Positions 19,544 through 29,598 of a stretch of 64,000 nt of DNA are shown piece after piece. The stretch covers positions 248,001 through 312,000 of the forward strand of contig JAVHJL010000005.1 in the NCBI GenBank assembly GCA_036971715.1, given 5' to 3'. Origin of the DNA: Arthrobotrys musiformis (taxonomy: Eukaryota > Ascomycota > Orbiliomycetes > Orbiliales > Orbiliaceae). Position 1 is the stretch's first letter, and each line of letters begins with the position of its first letter. The position numbers and the translations under genes are program-made. The notes under the pieces are model-generated. The model was not told the DNA's origin. It worked only from the letters and a program-made list of their open reading frames with translations, and did no database searches.

Positions 19544-21184
19544 TCATATTACCAGGTTAATGTCCGTGCAATCGGAGGGAGCTGGTGATTTGTGGTCTGA
19601 GTACTGACCAGGGGTTTCTTGCGGAGGTTCGGATCCTCTAGATCCAGTTGGATGTCCTTGTGGGGAATTGGGTTCCTCAGTTGCCTGTTGTTTCTGCCTT
19701 CTCTCGATCTCCTGCGTCGCTTTATCAATTTGTGAAGCTATCCAATCGAGTTCATGCCCTTCGACATCCCTGTAATTTCTCAGTTTATTGCTACCTTCAT
19801 CAATTCTATTGCTCCTCAACGTCGCTCTGATAATTGCCATAATCAACGTTGCAGCTAATTGGTAAAGTGCTACAGAGCCGTGTAGACCCCTCAGCCCAAT
19901 AAACTGGAGTATAAAGCCCAGAGTGGAAAATACTATGGCGGGGCCGATAGCAACCATAGAATTGAATGGTTTAGGACCATCTAGATCTACGCGCCAGGAG
20001 GTCACGTATACGTCCCTGTTATCCCAGTGGGCAAAGGAGTCAAAAACCTGGTCGCCGACGGATTGGTTGCCGGGTTGGAGCCAGAAAATAAAGGTATTTG
20101 TTGTGGAGGGGTTCTGGATCAGGCTCGAGGCATTTGCCATACTCGTTAGCCACACTATCAATTGATCAAGACTATAAACTAAGTATACTATAAGGGAAGA
20201 TCTGGACGGGGCGGGCACCTTTTCATGGGATTTCCCTGCCTTGAGTTTCTCGAACTTCCTTTCGTGCGTACGCCGGTCAATCAACATAGCGCACAGGCCC
20301 ATACCGATAACTAGGAGGCCTGTTCCGACCGCTGTAAGTGGGAAAGCCCATTTCCCTGGCGGTTTACCGTCCTCCCATATATTAGGTGCGTAATATGAAG
20401 CCCATGTTGCGTATCCAAAGAAGCTCAGCTGAAGCAAAACCCCAAATATAGCCACCGCCCATTGAATCTCCCGTGGTCGGGGCTTTATACCAATGTTTAA
20501 TGACAAGTTGGGATGTGGAGCAAATGCATGTTCGGCACCATGTCGACCTTGTTCCACAGTTTGTAGGCCCCGGGATAGCGACGAAGAAGTATTTTTAGTC
20601 TGCTCCCAGGATCCCGTCTGTAAAGGTTTCCCATCGTCATAGAACTCTCCCGGGCAAAAGAAGGCCTTGGGTATGTGAATCCCGCATGAAGGGTACACAA
20701 TCTTCCCAGGCTTGTCCCCGCTTCCTCCTGGAAACTCTGTATAAAAATCATCGCTCTTAGAAAATATAAACTCCAGAATTTTCGGACGGCCAAAAACCCG
20801 ACTGATGCCACCATTCGACCAAAGCTCGCAGACATCTCTACTAGTCGAAGAGCATAGCTCTGCCTCTGAGACCCCACGAGCTTCTTGCGCCCTCCCTATA
20901 AAAGCCTTTAACGATGAACTTCCGCACACGCGGATTACCGATACGACAGCGGTTAGGACTCCTAAGGGGGCGACAGCAAATATTATGTGGTCAAGTCTAC
21001 TCGTTGATTCGCTCAAGAACTGTTTGGTGACTTGTTCCCCGAATAGGACGAGTATTGGGGCGATATCCGTTGCGAAGTTGTTAGCAAAGTCGTCCCAATT
21101 GCTTGCACTATCATCGCCACTAGCACTAGCCCTGCGGACGAGCCCAAGGAGAGTTGACTTAATTGGTGGGATGGTGTATGGCAT
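19544..21184 (-). CDS. N-terminal membrane module of the large ankyrin protein
   Basis: Frame of 546 codons beginning MPYTIPPIKSTLLGLVRR. The stretch FATDIAPILVLFGEQVTKQF, followed by IIFAVAPLGVLTAVVSVIRV and AFIGRAQEARGVSEAEL, is a hallmark N-terminal module of a fungus-specific family whose members usually continue into ankyrin or other repeats. Hydrophobic segments lie at about 67-88, 238-265, 275-300, 325-350 and 400-450. The frame stops only 40 bp before the next ATG. A 102-bp phase-0 intron (19552-19451) would fuse it to the ankyrin frame, making one gene of about 1,750 codons. If unspliced, it ends two codons after the donor (INLVI). I favour one gene. The function of the family is not established. 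Confidence 0.75.
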   Translation of the reverse strand: MPYTIPPIKSTLLGLVRRASASGDDSASNWDDFANNFATDIAPILVLFGEQVTKQFLSESTSRLDHIIFAVAPLGVLTAVVSVIRVCGSSSLKAFIGRAQEARGVSEAELCSSTSRDVCELWSNGGISRVFGRPKILEFIFSKSDDFYTEFPGGSGDKPGKIVYPSCGIHIPKAFFCPGEFYDDGKPLQTGSWEQTKNTSSSLSRGLQTVEQGRHGAEHAFAPHPNLSLNIGIKPRPREIQWAVAIFGVLLQLSFFGYATWASYYAPNIWEDGKPPGKWAFPLTAVGTGLLVIGMGLCAMLIDRRTHERKFEKLKAGKSHEKVPAPSRSSLIVYLVYSLDQLIVWLTSMANASSLIQNPSTTNTFIFWLQPGNQSVGDQVFDSFAHWDNRDVYVTSWRVDLDGPKPFNSMVAIGPAIVFSTLGFILQFIGLRGLHGSVALYQLAATLIMAIIRATLRSNRIDEGSNKLRNYRDVEGHELDWIASQIDKATQEIERRQKQQATEEPNSPQGHPTGSRGSEPPQETPGQYSDHKSPAPSDCTDINLVI

Positions 21185-22758
21185 CGATTATTTATCGTGT
21201 GGGTTATATTTCGCTTTGTCTCGTATCAAGATCGACCTGGGAGATTTGGACTGTCAACTCGAAAAGTCGCTATTTCGAAAATTAAATGGTTGGCAAATCC
21301 GCAAGCTTCATATAAGTACTTGGCTTGGATCGGTCACTCTTTGTGCGGTTTGGGCACGAGACCAGCTTGGATGATATAGATTTATATATCACTCAATAAA
21401 TTATTACTAGAACGTGAGCTCGAGGCTGGAATCTCGAGGCCTGATTAGCTGGACATAGTTTCTACCAATATCCGCTCCAGGATAGGTACATGTAGATACG
21501 GAACAAACTCATGGAAGCCTACCAATGATAGGGAAACATGTTGTCGGGCCCTTTTGGCTGTCCCGCTTAAATTGGGCTTCAGACTCGCTAAAAAAGGGAT
21601 ATTTTCTGGTTCGATTGGGCCCCAAGTGCTCATGTGGTTTCATACATGCATAATTCAGGTTGTAGCTTATTGCCTCTATAGCTCTATAGTGCAATTGAAT
21701 AAGGGCATCAGAAACTACATAATTGCAGGAATGATTGGCCCATACGTAGCGAGATCCTCCAAGGAAACGGAAATAAGAAGGGAAAAAAGGAGAAAAGTCA
21801 AGCTTTGAGCAAGGCCTCCGGGGCGGGCTAATATTCGGTTTCCCTCAGCCGCGAACATACATGACGGGCCGTTGAATTTAAAGGTTGACGAAATATTCGA
21901 AATTCATGCAGGCCAAGATTGGAAACTTGGCGCCGTGGCCATTGAAACACACTTTCATGTTGCATCGAATTCTGGGCACATGTGCACACCTGACGTACAG
22001 CTGAGGCTAATGCCCAATTGATTGATGGATGGTAAGCCACGAAAACCTACTTCGGAATCGATTTTGTACAATATTTGACGCATCAAGACCGGGGTATGGA
22101 GAAATAATCCCAGGCTTGCATGGTGAGAGGAGTTAACATCAGTTATGAGATATCGGGCCAATTGATAGATATCATACAATATATCGATATCAAAAAATGC
22201 CATTTAGGGTACAAATGATCAATGGGGTCCCTCGAAATGCGTGTAATACGCTTTTATGATACGCTTCCAGGTAAAAGCACTAGTTTTCCCTTTACGGGTG
22301 TCGATTTGTTGGCAGTTCTCTTTTGGCCTTCGCGATTTAGGTATATATATTCGGAAGTAGAGGAGGCCCATGAAATATAGAGTCATATATTTTCATGATT
22401 TTCCAGCGAAATCTGTCAACAGAAAATAACCTTTCGAATATGCAGGGCCCTCGAGACTAGTAACCTCGGGCCTATTATAAATTTAAATCCTAATATAATC
22501 CTCTGATCCGAACTGCAACATGCAACACTTAGATGCTCCTGTTTTGTTGCACTTTCAACGTCAGTCCAAAAGAAGATGTGTTGTAACTTGTCGCCAGGAT
22601 TGGCAATGTTCGACCGTTGTCGGTAGCTTGAATCCTCGTGTTCCCGAAGCCCGTCCCGAGCAAGCTATCCCGATATGAATTCAAACCCGAGAGTAGCGCA
22701 GCTGTGTGCACCATAAAAACACCATACTCAAACATGAATTGAGGGTTCAGATCTCGAT
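21185..22758. other. Divergent intergenic region upstream of AFG1
   Basis: About 1.6 kb between the divergent starts of the membrane/ankyrin gene and the AFG1-type gene. Small palindromes occur (CTCGAG pairs near 21419-21440; a GGGCC-rich one near 22445-22472). No exon with a recognisable domain is seen. Confidence 0.45.
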
Positions 22759-22845
22759 ATGGCCCACCTTAGTTCTATAATCACCCAACTACTCTCTGAA
22801 TCGCGCCGGGTACCGGTACCTTCGACCGTGGAACCCCGACAATGA
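22759..22845 (+). promoter_or_regulatory. 28-codon uORF whose stop overlaps the AFG1 start (ATGA)
   Basis: An ATG at 22759 opens 28 codons ending in TGA at 22843-22845, which overlaps the main ATG at 22842-22844. The arrangement could allow termination-reinitiation or repress the main frame. Alternatively the uORF peptide, with its Ser/Arg content, might belong to a mitochondrial presequence if an unseen intron changes the frame. The overlap itself is read directly from the sequence. Confidence 0.55.
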
Positions 22846-24877
22846 AATATCTTCCCCGTCTTTCCTTTCCCATCCCGACATATCAGCATATCCCCAAAGA
22901 TACGCTAGGGCTAACTATCACCTCGCCACTTCACATTTACCGCAACTTAGTAGCTACCAATGTCATCTCGGCTGATCCGAATCAACACCGCGCGGCAATC
23001 GTAATCCAAGGTGTCTACGATCGGCTCCTTGATTACAAGCCAGAGCGCTATACTGACCTTAAAAAGCGCCTGGATGCGGTAACGAACTCTCTACGCGCCC
23101 TGGAAGACGCACACAAAAAGAGTTCACATAGTCAGGATGGAGGCGGGGGTTTGCAAAAGCACAAAACAACATGGAGGGACTCCCCGTACCTCCCAACATC
23201 CTTGCAATCCCCACAGGCTCAAAGTAAAGCTTTGATCCGCACTTTTTCGCGAGATGAGGAGCTTCTGAATATATCCTCCCCGAGGGGCCTACTCCTTAGC
23301 GGGAATGTTGGGTGCGGGAAGAGCATGTTGACTGATATATTGGCTGAAAGTTTACCCGTTGAAAGTAAACGGCGGGTGCATTTTGATACGTTCATGCTTG
23401 GAGTTTACGGCATGCTCGAAGATTTCCGAATTAAGAATTCCTATACCAACCATGATAGAGACATCGGAGAGGGCTACTCGATTCTTCATGTTGCCAAAGA
23501 AATGGTGGAAAATTCGACGGTATTGATACTCGACGAATTCCAAATGCCAGATAAAGCTTCCGGGAAAATCTTGAAAAGCTTGCTCAATACATTTTTTATG
23601 ATGGGTGGGGTTTTGATCGCTACATCAAATCGCTTGCCTGAAACTTTAGTTAGTACCGAGTGGAGGAAGAAAGAGGAATTTGGGGTTTTTGAAGAGGTGC
23701 TCAAGAGAAGATGCGAGGTTTGGGATATGAATAGTATAGTCGACTGGAGAAGACGAGGCGGGGAAGGAAGAATTGTACAGGTTCCTGCCAACATTGCGGG
23801 GGAGGAAGAGAGGGTAGTGGAAGTCCCCAAGTTTTATTTTTTGAAGGAGGGGGATATGCAAGAGGCTTGGGAAGATGCGGTGGAGAAGGCAGCCGTTGGA
23901 AGGGAGCAGGGGTGGTCCGAGAGGGGCTTGGTTGTCTACGGGAGAGAGGTTCTGCTGAAGCGAGCTCGCAATGGCGCAGCACTATTCAATTTTGACGAAC
24001 TTTGTGTCGAGGTATGTTCAAATCAGTATGACCAGTACCGATGAAGCTCCACTAACATCTTGGGAAATAGCTTCTTGGTCCTGCGGACTATATCACAATC
24101 GCATCTAATTTTTCAACAATAATCATCGACAGAATCCCAGTGTTGACTTCGAAATCTCACCGACATGAAGCAAGAAGATTCATTACCCTGCTTGACGCAA
24201 TCTACGAGTGCCGTTGCAAACTACTAATCCGAGCAGAGGTGCCCATTGAAGATCTCTTTTTCCCGGACGCTGCTGAAAAGCAGGGAAGTTCTCAGGAAGA
24301 AGATTCAATCCATTCTGAGGCCTTCGCAGAAGCGCACCAAGACCTCACAGTCCCTTTCAGGCCGAACGTGTCGCTCTACGAACAACTTCCCGAGGACCCA
24401 AATGACCCTTTGACGTGGAAGCGAAAGAAGTACACGGTGGCAGATCAAGACTCCGATTTCAGGGGCAAAGTCGACTTCACAAGTGTAAAGAAATATACCG
24501 GCGAAGATGAAAAGTTCAGTTTTAAAAGAGCCGTTTCGAGGGTATGGGAGGTATGTGGTGAAAGATGGTGGGATGCGCTGTCTTACTCTGGGGAAGAATC
24601 CTCTGCGATGAGGCGGGTTACTCACTCGCCGATGTTGAGGTCTCTACGCCGTTGGGAAGGCGGCAGCTCCGAAGTTGACACTAATATTCCTCCTGCCTTG
24701 GAGGATGACACTCCTACAGCTCGTCTGAGGCCTAACGCTCCACAGTTTAACCCGGTGCATATTTGGGGGGTGATTGACACATGGGGCAAAAGAGCAGGAC
24801 GGTGGGGCAAAGGTGTAAATGCCTACAAAGACGACGACACGCGAAATAAGTGCTCGGACACGAGGGGCGGGAAATGA
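22842..24877 (+). CDS. AFG1: AFG1-type mitochondrial AAA ATPase (LACE1/ZapE family)
   Basis: Two exons, 22842-24011 and 24071-24877, joined across a 59-bp phase-0 intron to give 658 residues, somewhat longer than yeast Afg1. AFG1/LACE1 proteins are inner-mitochondrial-membrane ATPases that help remove or mature respiratory-chain subunits. The Walker A motif is GNVGCGKS (154-161) and Walker B is LILDEFQ (228-234), followed by sensor-like ATSNRLPE. The N-terminal family block (LHIYRNLVATNVISADPNQ) is present. The second exon carries the typical LLGPADY and AIYE.R.KL...A sections and a long hydrophilic tail. The extreme N-terminus is only weakly basic, so the mitochondrial presequence is not obvious from the chosen start; a uORF overlaps that start. 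Confidence 0.9.
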
Positions 24878-25310
24878 GGATTTTTATACGTATCAAATAT
24901 ATAATAAAGCAAGTTGGTATTTGCCATTCTGGCGGAATATAACTCACGTATCAGACCACGCGACGACGTCTACAGCATCAAATTATCGCAGGTATCCCCA
25001 GCACCATAGGCCAAATTTCGCATATGTGGTTTACGCAGATATGAGAGAACACGCCACTCATCCCATTCAATATCCATGTGTTCGCAGACCAGGTGTTCTC
25101 TATATATAGCAAAAAGCCTACTACTGATCTCTTAAGCTGCTACGAGATGGTTGATCTTTTCCCCTTCTCTTAACCACACCACACTACTCTCACGCATTTT
25201 GCTTGTCGTTTCCAACGTGTCTCTCAAGTTTGCTCTCTCTTCCTCGTTTTCATCATATCTCCTCCAAAACACTCACTTATCTACGAATAGAAGCGTAGAT
25301 AGAAGTGAAG
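24878..25310 (+). promoter_or_regulatory. Promoter of the secreted Kex2-site protein gene
   Basis: A TATATATA element at 25101-25108 lies about 210 bp before the ATG. A CT-rich leader follows (25140-25290), ending in an A/G-rich start context (GTGAAGATGAGA). The layout is that of a well-expressed fungal gene. No other feature is seen in this gap. Confidence 0.5.
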
Positions 25311-27227
25311 ATGAGAGGCCTCCTAACAATCTTGTTAGGCCTGCACTGGCTGGCCGTGCAGGCGAATCCCGTCTCACATGAAGCACGGTCTGTGGATTTG
25401 CTCACATGGCTCGAGAGCTCGGACTGGTCGAGCCCGGCTATCGAAAAGGGCATACCCCGCGACCCTACCTCCAATTCAAGACCTAAAGATGCTGACAAGA
25501 AGAAAGATACACCGGAAGAGAAGAGGAAGAAAGAACAAAATCAAAAAATGGGGGATGCTATAGACCAAGTCCTTAGAAATAATCAACTCGAGGCTAATCC
25601 TAATACCCCCAGCCAACCAAACCCTCAAGATCCGAGTCCCCCGGCGCAGGGAGAGGAGGCCCCGAAAGTCAAAAAGAGACAATTTTTAGACTTGCTAAGT
25701 TGGGATAACGCAAAAACGGCTGCTAACTGGGCTTGGCCTCAGGTCGAGCCTTTTTTACAGCAGTTCGTGAATAAACTTACACAGGCGTCGAATTCTGCGC
25801 TCGATAACAAAAACGAAGTTCAGAGCGTTGTTGAAGCGTCTAAGTTTGTGATTGGAAATGGCAATCCTGTTGATCAGAAAAAGAAGAGAGACATCTCCCC
25901 TTTAGACCAGCCTGAGGGCAAAGAAGAGGGAGAAGAGGGAGAAGAAGAAGAAGAAGAAGAAGGAGATGATGATGATGATGATGATGAGGACGACGAAGAG
26001 GAAGACGAAGAGATTGAGGAAGAGATACAAAGGGTGTTACAAGAAACGAGGGAAGGAGGCAAAAGCTCGGAAAGATTAAAAAAGCGAGACTCAGGGGGCT
26101 CTGAAAAACTAAAGAAACGGGAAGATTACAACGAGTTCCTTGCTATAGTCGACCAGATGGGCCTTGATGAGATCACAGAGCAAAAGCTCACAATCCTCTT
26201 CCAAACACAGACGATCATGAGCCATGTCTCAGAAATCGTGCTAGCTTCATACTTTTATGCAAAATACATGGCAGAGCGGGTTCCCGACTGCGCCAAAACG
26301 GAATTCGCACGCTGGGTTAATGCCACTGCCCGAAATTCGTCGAATGCAATAAACGTGCCGTCCAGAAACTCGGCCGGACAGGATACCGTCATCCAAGTCA
26401 GCCTCGATCAGCCAGCCGTCATCAATCCTAACCAAGGCACAAAGAAGAAAAGGCATACCAAGAGAGCTGCCGGCACCGACCCATTCGGAAATGCAGCGCC
26501 AAGCAATGTTCTCGAGGCCACGCGCCAGTTATTCCTCGACCTCCAACAGCTGGCTGTGGTTGTCGACGAAAAGGTCAAATTAGGGAACCCAAACTGGCCC
26601 GGGATGAGTGCAGATGCCCAGTTTGTATACGAGAGCTATTTGCTCAACATGGTAGCCGACCGGATGAGAGATACTCTCGAGCGCAACGTGACGGATATCA
26701 ATAAGAAGGTGCTTGCTGAAGAGGTCAAACAAGTCGTTGGCGAGATCAGTTCCCTTGACCTTGGCGCAGAGTTGATCAACATCGCCGCCGCAGATAACTC
26801 GAATAACCCGTACGACCTTGATCCCGCACAGGCGGGGACAATAATAAACCTGTATACTTCCAGGATTATAAACTCCATTGGAAGTACTTCTACCACTACG
26901 GCTACCACGACGTCAACATCCACTACCTCATCCGTTTCCACTACGACCAGTACCACCTCTGAAATCTCTACAACCACTTCGACATCTACTTCAACCACTA
27001 CTTCTACGACTTCTACAACTACTTCTACAACCTCGACTTCTACAACTTCCACGACTTCAACTACATCAACCACTACTTCGACCACTTCAACTACCTCTAC
27101 GACATCGACGTCAACGACAGATACTAGGACACCCTCTACTATCACCAGTGCATCGACTTCAACGATCACATTGCAAAAGAGATCCCCTACTGGTTATCCA
27201 GAATCCGGTTTTATTGACCTTCTCTAG
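25311..27227 (+). CDS. Secreted protein with multiple Kex2-type sites and Thr/Ser-rich tail
   Basis: Single exon, 638 residues from the ATG at 25311 (an in-frame GTG lies two codons upstream). Residues 1-18 form a clear signal peptide (MRGLLTILLGLHWLAVQA). Kex2-like dibasic sites follow at KKR (121-123), KKKR (190-193), LKKR (256-259), LKKR (267-270), KKKR (378-381), TKR (383-385) and QKR (622-624), the last leaving a 14-residue C-terminal peptide. A strongly acidic tract lies at about 204-238. The central region (about 270-520) looks folded and helical, with one N-x-S/T cluster. Residues about 525-620 are a Thr/Ser repeat likely to be O-glycosylated. There is no GPI signal. I do not recognise the family; it could be a cleaved secreted precursor or a wall-associated glycoprotein. 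Confidence 0.75.
   Translation: MRGLLTILLGLHWLAVQANPVSHEARSVDLLTWLESSDWSSPAIEKGIPRDPTSNSRPKDADKKKDTPEEKRKKEQNQKMGDAIDQVLRNNQLEANPNTPSQPNPQDPSPPAQGEEAPKVKKRQFLDLLSWDNAKTAANWAWPQVEPFLQQFVNKLTQASNSALDNKNEVQSVVEASKFVIGNGNPVDQKKKRDISPLDQPEGKEEGEEGEEEEEEEGDDDDDDDEDDEEEDEEIEEEIQRVLQETREGGKSSERLKKRDSGGSEKLKKREDYNEFLAIVDQMGLDEITEQKLTILFQTQTIMSHVSEIVLASYFYAKYMAERVPDCAKTEFARWVNATARNSSNAINVPSRNSAGQDTVIQVSLDQPAVINPNQGTKKKRHTKRAAGTDPFGNAAPSNVLEATRQLFLDLQQLAVVVDEKVKLGNPNWPGMSADAQFVYESYLLNMVADRMRDTLERNVTDINKKVLAEEVKQVVGEISSLDLGAELINIAAADNSNNPYDLDPAQAGTIINLYTSRIINSIGSTSTTTATTTSTSTTSSVSTTTSTTSEISTTTSTSTSTTTSTTSTTTSTTSTSTTSTTSTTSTTTSTTSTTSTTSTSTTDTRTPSTITSASTSTITLQKRSPTGYPESGFIDLL
25930..26025 (+). repeat. GAA/GAT triplet-rich coding tract
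   Basis: Runs of GAA, GAG and GAT codons encode the Glu/Asp tract of the Kex2-site protein. The triplet purity (GAAGAAGAAGAA, GATGATGATGAT) suggests slippage-driven length variation. Confidence 0.7.
26880..27125 (+). repeat. Thr/Ser-coding minisatellite
   Basis: Degenerate repeats of ACTTC/ACTACT/TCTACG type encode about 80 residues of Thr and Ser in the protein above. Synonymous variation between units is high, so the peptide pattern rather than the DNA is conserved, which argues for selection on O-glycosylated spacer length or content. Confidence 0.7.
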
Positions 27228-29598
27228 CCCCCCTTTTTGTTATCTCTTTACCTATTTGATTATTGGCTAGCTATGATATCTATGCCATACATATATATAT
27301 ATATATATGAAGATATCTAGTAGACTGAGAGGCATGCCATGTTTTTGGGTACATGAATCTACAAACCCTGACGCTAGATTTACATCACAGTTTTGCCTCC
27401 CGCACCTGTTTCCAATCCTGCTTCTGTTGAAATGCATACGGCTGCCTCCCGTGTCTCGCTGCATAGATGACATGCATGGTTTTTTTTTTATCCCCGCTTT
27501 CTGTACTCTTCTTTAGTACCGTTCTCGTCAGACTACTTTCCGCTTCCGTTAGCCACTTTATTCTGCCTACTAAAACGTAAATGTTTCGTTAATGTATCTA
27601 ATATGATTTAAGACCTCCAGTTTATAAATTTAACATATTATTTTCGTATTTTCTGCCTTTATTTAGAGCGGAATACAAAAAAACCACACATTGGTAGTCT
27701 GATAGTTCGAGGTTCTATTAGTCATACCTTGTGATCACTCTTGTTGTGCAACCCATACCAACTTTTCCAAGCCATCAGGTACCGTAGATTGCGAAATGAT
27801 CCCGGGATATCCATTCCTCGTCAACCCACAGTCTCGGTGTCGGTTCTACCACATTCCTGGGTTCAACTAGAAAACGAAGTCCCAACAAGGCAGCTCAAAG
27901 TGTCATGGGCAACTCGAACGACACCGGCAACGCACAAATAGCTGTTGTAATTTTTTTTGGTTTCTCTTTTCGAAAGCTTGTCTGGATTGAATGAAACGCC
28001 ACCAAAGAGCCCCCCGGAAGAGGTCTCAGAAAGGTTAGCAAAGGTCCGGTGCCAATGCCGAAATATTTTCTGCCGATGTCCTCATCCGAATGTATGCGCG
28101 CCGGGATAGACCCCATGCAGCCCCCTGCACAGTAGCTCGCGGTGCCCTTGTTCCCCATTGCATCGCTTCGCACGTTAGATCGGAGGGCATGCGCATGCAA
28201 TCGCCAGTTTTCCTACGGAAGACCCGCCTGCAATTGGGATTCGATAGCGGCGGGCGAAAACACTGTCTAATCAGAATCCGGTTAATCGGATCCCCGGCAT
28301 GAAAACCAGTTGGAAGAGCTCCAGGTGGCGACATGGTCCTTTTTTTTTTTCTTGATAGGGAGTTCCATTAGTCAGAAGCACTGATGTTCCTTTGACAAAA
28401 AATTGGAAGTGATAGAGGAACCAAATCCTTCACAGTGGATGTCCCTTGGGCCGTTTAAGTTGCTCAAAAATTTCCCATAGCAGTTAGTAGCGACCCTTCG
28501 GCCGACCGTTATTGAGTTCAAACCCAGCTCGAAGCCTGTCATTGTCTCTTCTGTGACAGAGTGAAGAAAAGGATTAGAGTAGAATTTTTTTTTATCAATT
28601 TGAATCACGCCGCTTGCCGCTACCCCCAGATGTAACCAATTGATTCTAGCTAACCTTGCTATTTCCTCCCGTCGCAAATGTTTTATCGGGGAGCCTAACT
28701 AACTTTGAAGGGATCTGGGTCTCTTGTGGCTTTTTGTTTAAAGTGAATTCAGTTCTCCCTTGAGCTTCGGATATCGAACTCGAGCCCTTTCTCTTCCTTC
28801 ATCCCTCTAGTTTTCGGATGGTATATTCCTCTACTCCATAATTTTTTTTATTCTTCCAAACTGAGCAATTGAATATATTATTTATATCTATTGGCGTCAG
28901 TGCACTCTTAAATACCCACACTCGTGAACTTTAATAATATCAATTCAACTTATCTATCGCATACAAGCTTTTTCTTCGCCGCTTCCGCATCCCAAGAACC
29001 TCCCCTTCCCACTGGTCCAAATACCATATACCATTGGCCTGGGATTTTTTTATTTTTTTAGCCGCCTTGGCCGTACAGGTTTAACCCGGTTTTCGAAAAG
29101 CAACAGACCTCCCCTTCGAAAACGGTGGTAAACGTGTTGCATGAGGTTTCGTACTTGAACCTCCACAAGGGGAGAAGTTATACGACTTGAGGCAATATCT
29201 GATTACAAATCCATCTTGCTGTCGATGATTATTTGCCAATTGATTTTCTATATACCTTTCCTGATTTAAATTGTGGGGGAAAGACGTCACCTTATTTTTG
29301 TGGAGAAAATCGCTGGCTTAGGTTTTATTCTCTTTTGACTTGGGGAAAACTTTATACCACCCAAAAAAGACACCCTTTTGTTTGGGGCCCTTTTCCGTTA
29401 TCCCGAGGTTAAAGACTCACACACACCCCCATATTATTCCCAAAAAAAACATAAACGGATTCGAAAAAAGAAGGGGGCCATTGGACAAAAAAAAAAATAT
29501 AGAGACAAAAATTAATTCCGCAAGGAATTAAACAGTCTGCAAGAAGGATTAACAGGAAAAGCCGGATACATCTGCCTAGGATACAGGATTATATTATC
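27228..29598. other. Intergenic stretch, no recognisable gene
   Basis: About 2.4 kb. It holds an AT dinucleotide run (27290-27308), several A/T-runs and open frames of at most about 100 codons without domains. The last ~250 bases are A-rich and probably carry the promoter and leader of the MFS gene. I looked for tRNA-like structure around 28480-28540 and 28750-28790 and could not form one. Confidence 0.5.

Noticed and set aside
16448..21184. NLR-type (NACHT/NB-ARC) receptor
   Set aside because: No P-loop GxxxxGK[ST] or NACHT motifs appear between the membrane module and the ankyrin repeats.
25874..27169. Poly-Ser and poly-Val/Glu frames antisense to the Kex2-site gene
   Set aside because: They are the reverse complements of the GAA/GAT tract and the Thr/Ser repeat, not genes.
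28480..28790. tRNA-like GTTCAAACC and TCGAACTCGAGCCC motifs
   Set aside because: No acceptor stem, D-arm or anticodon arm could be formed at the right spacing.
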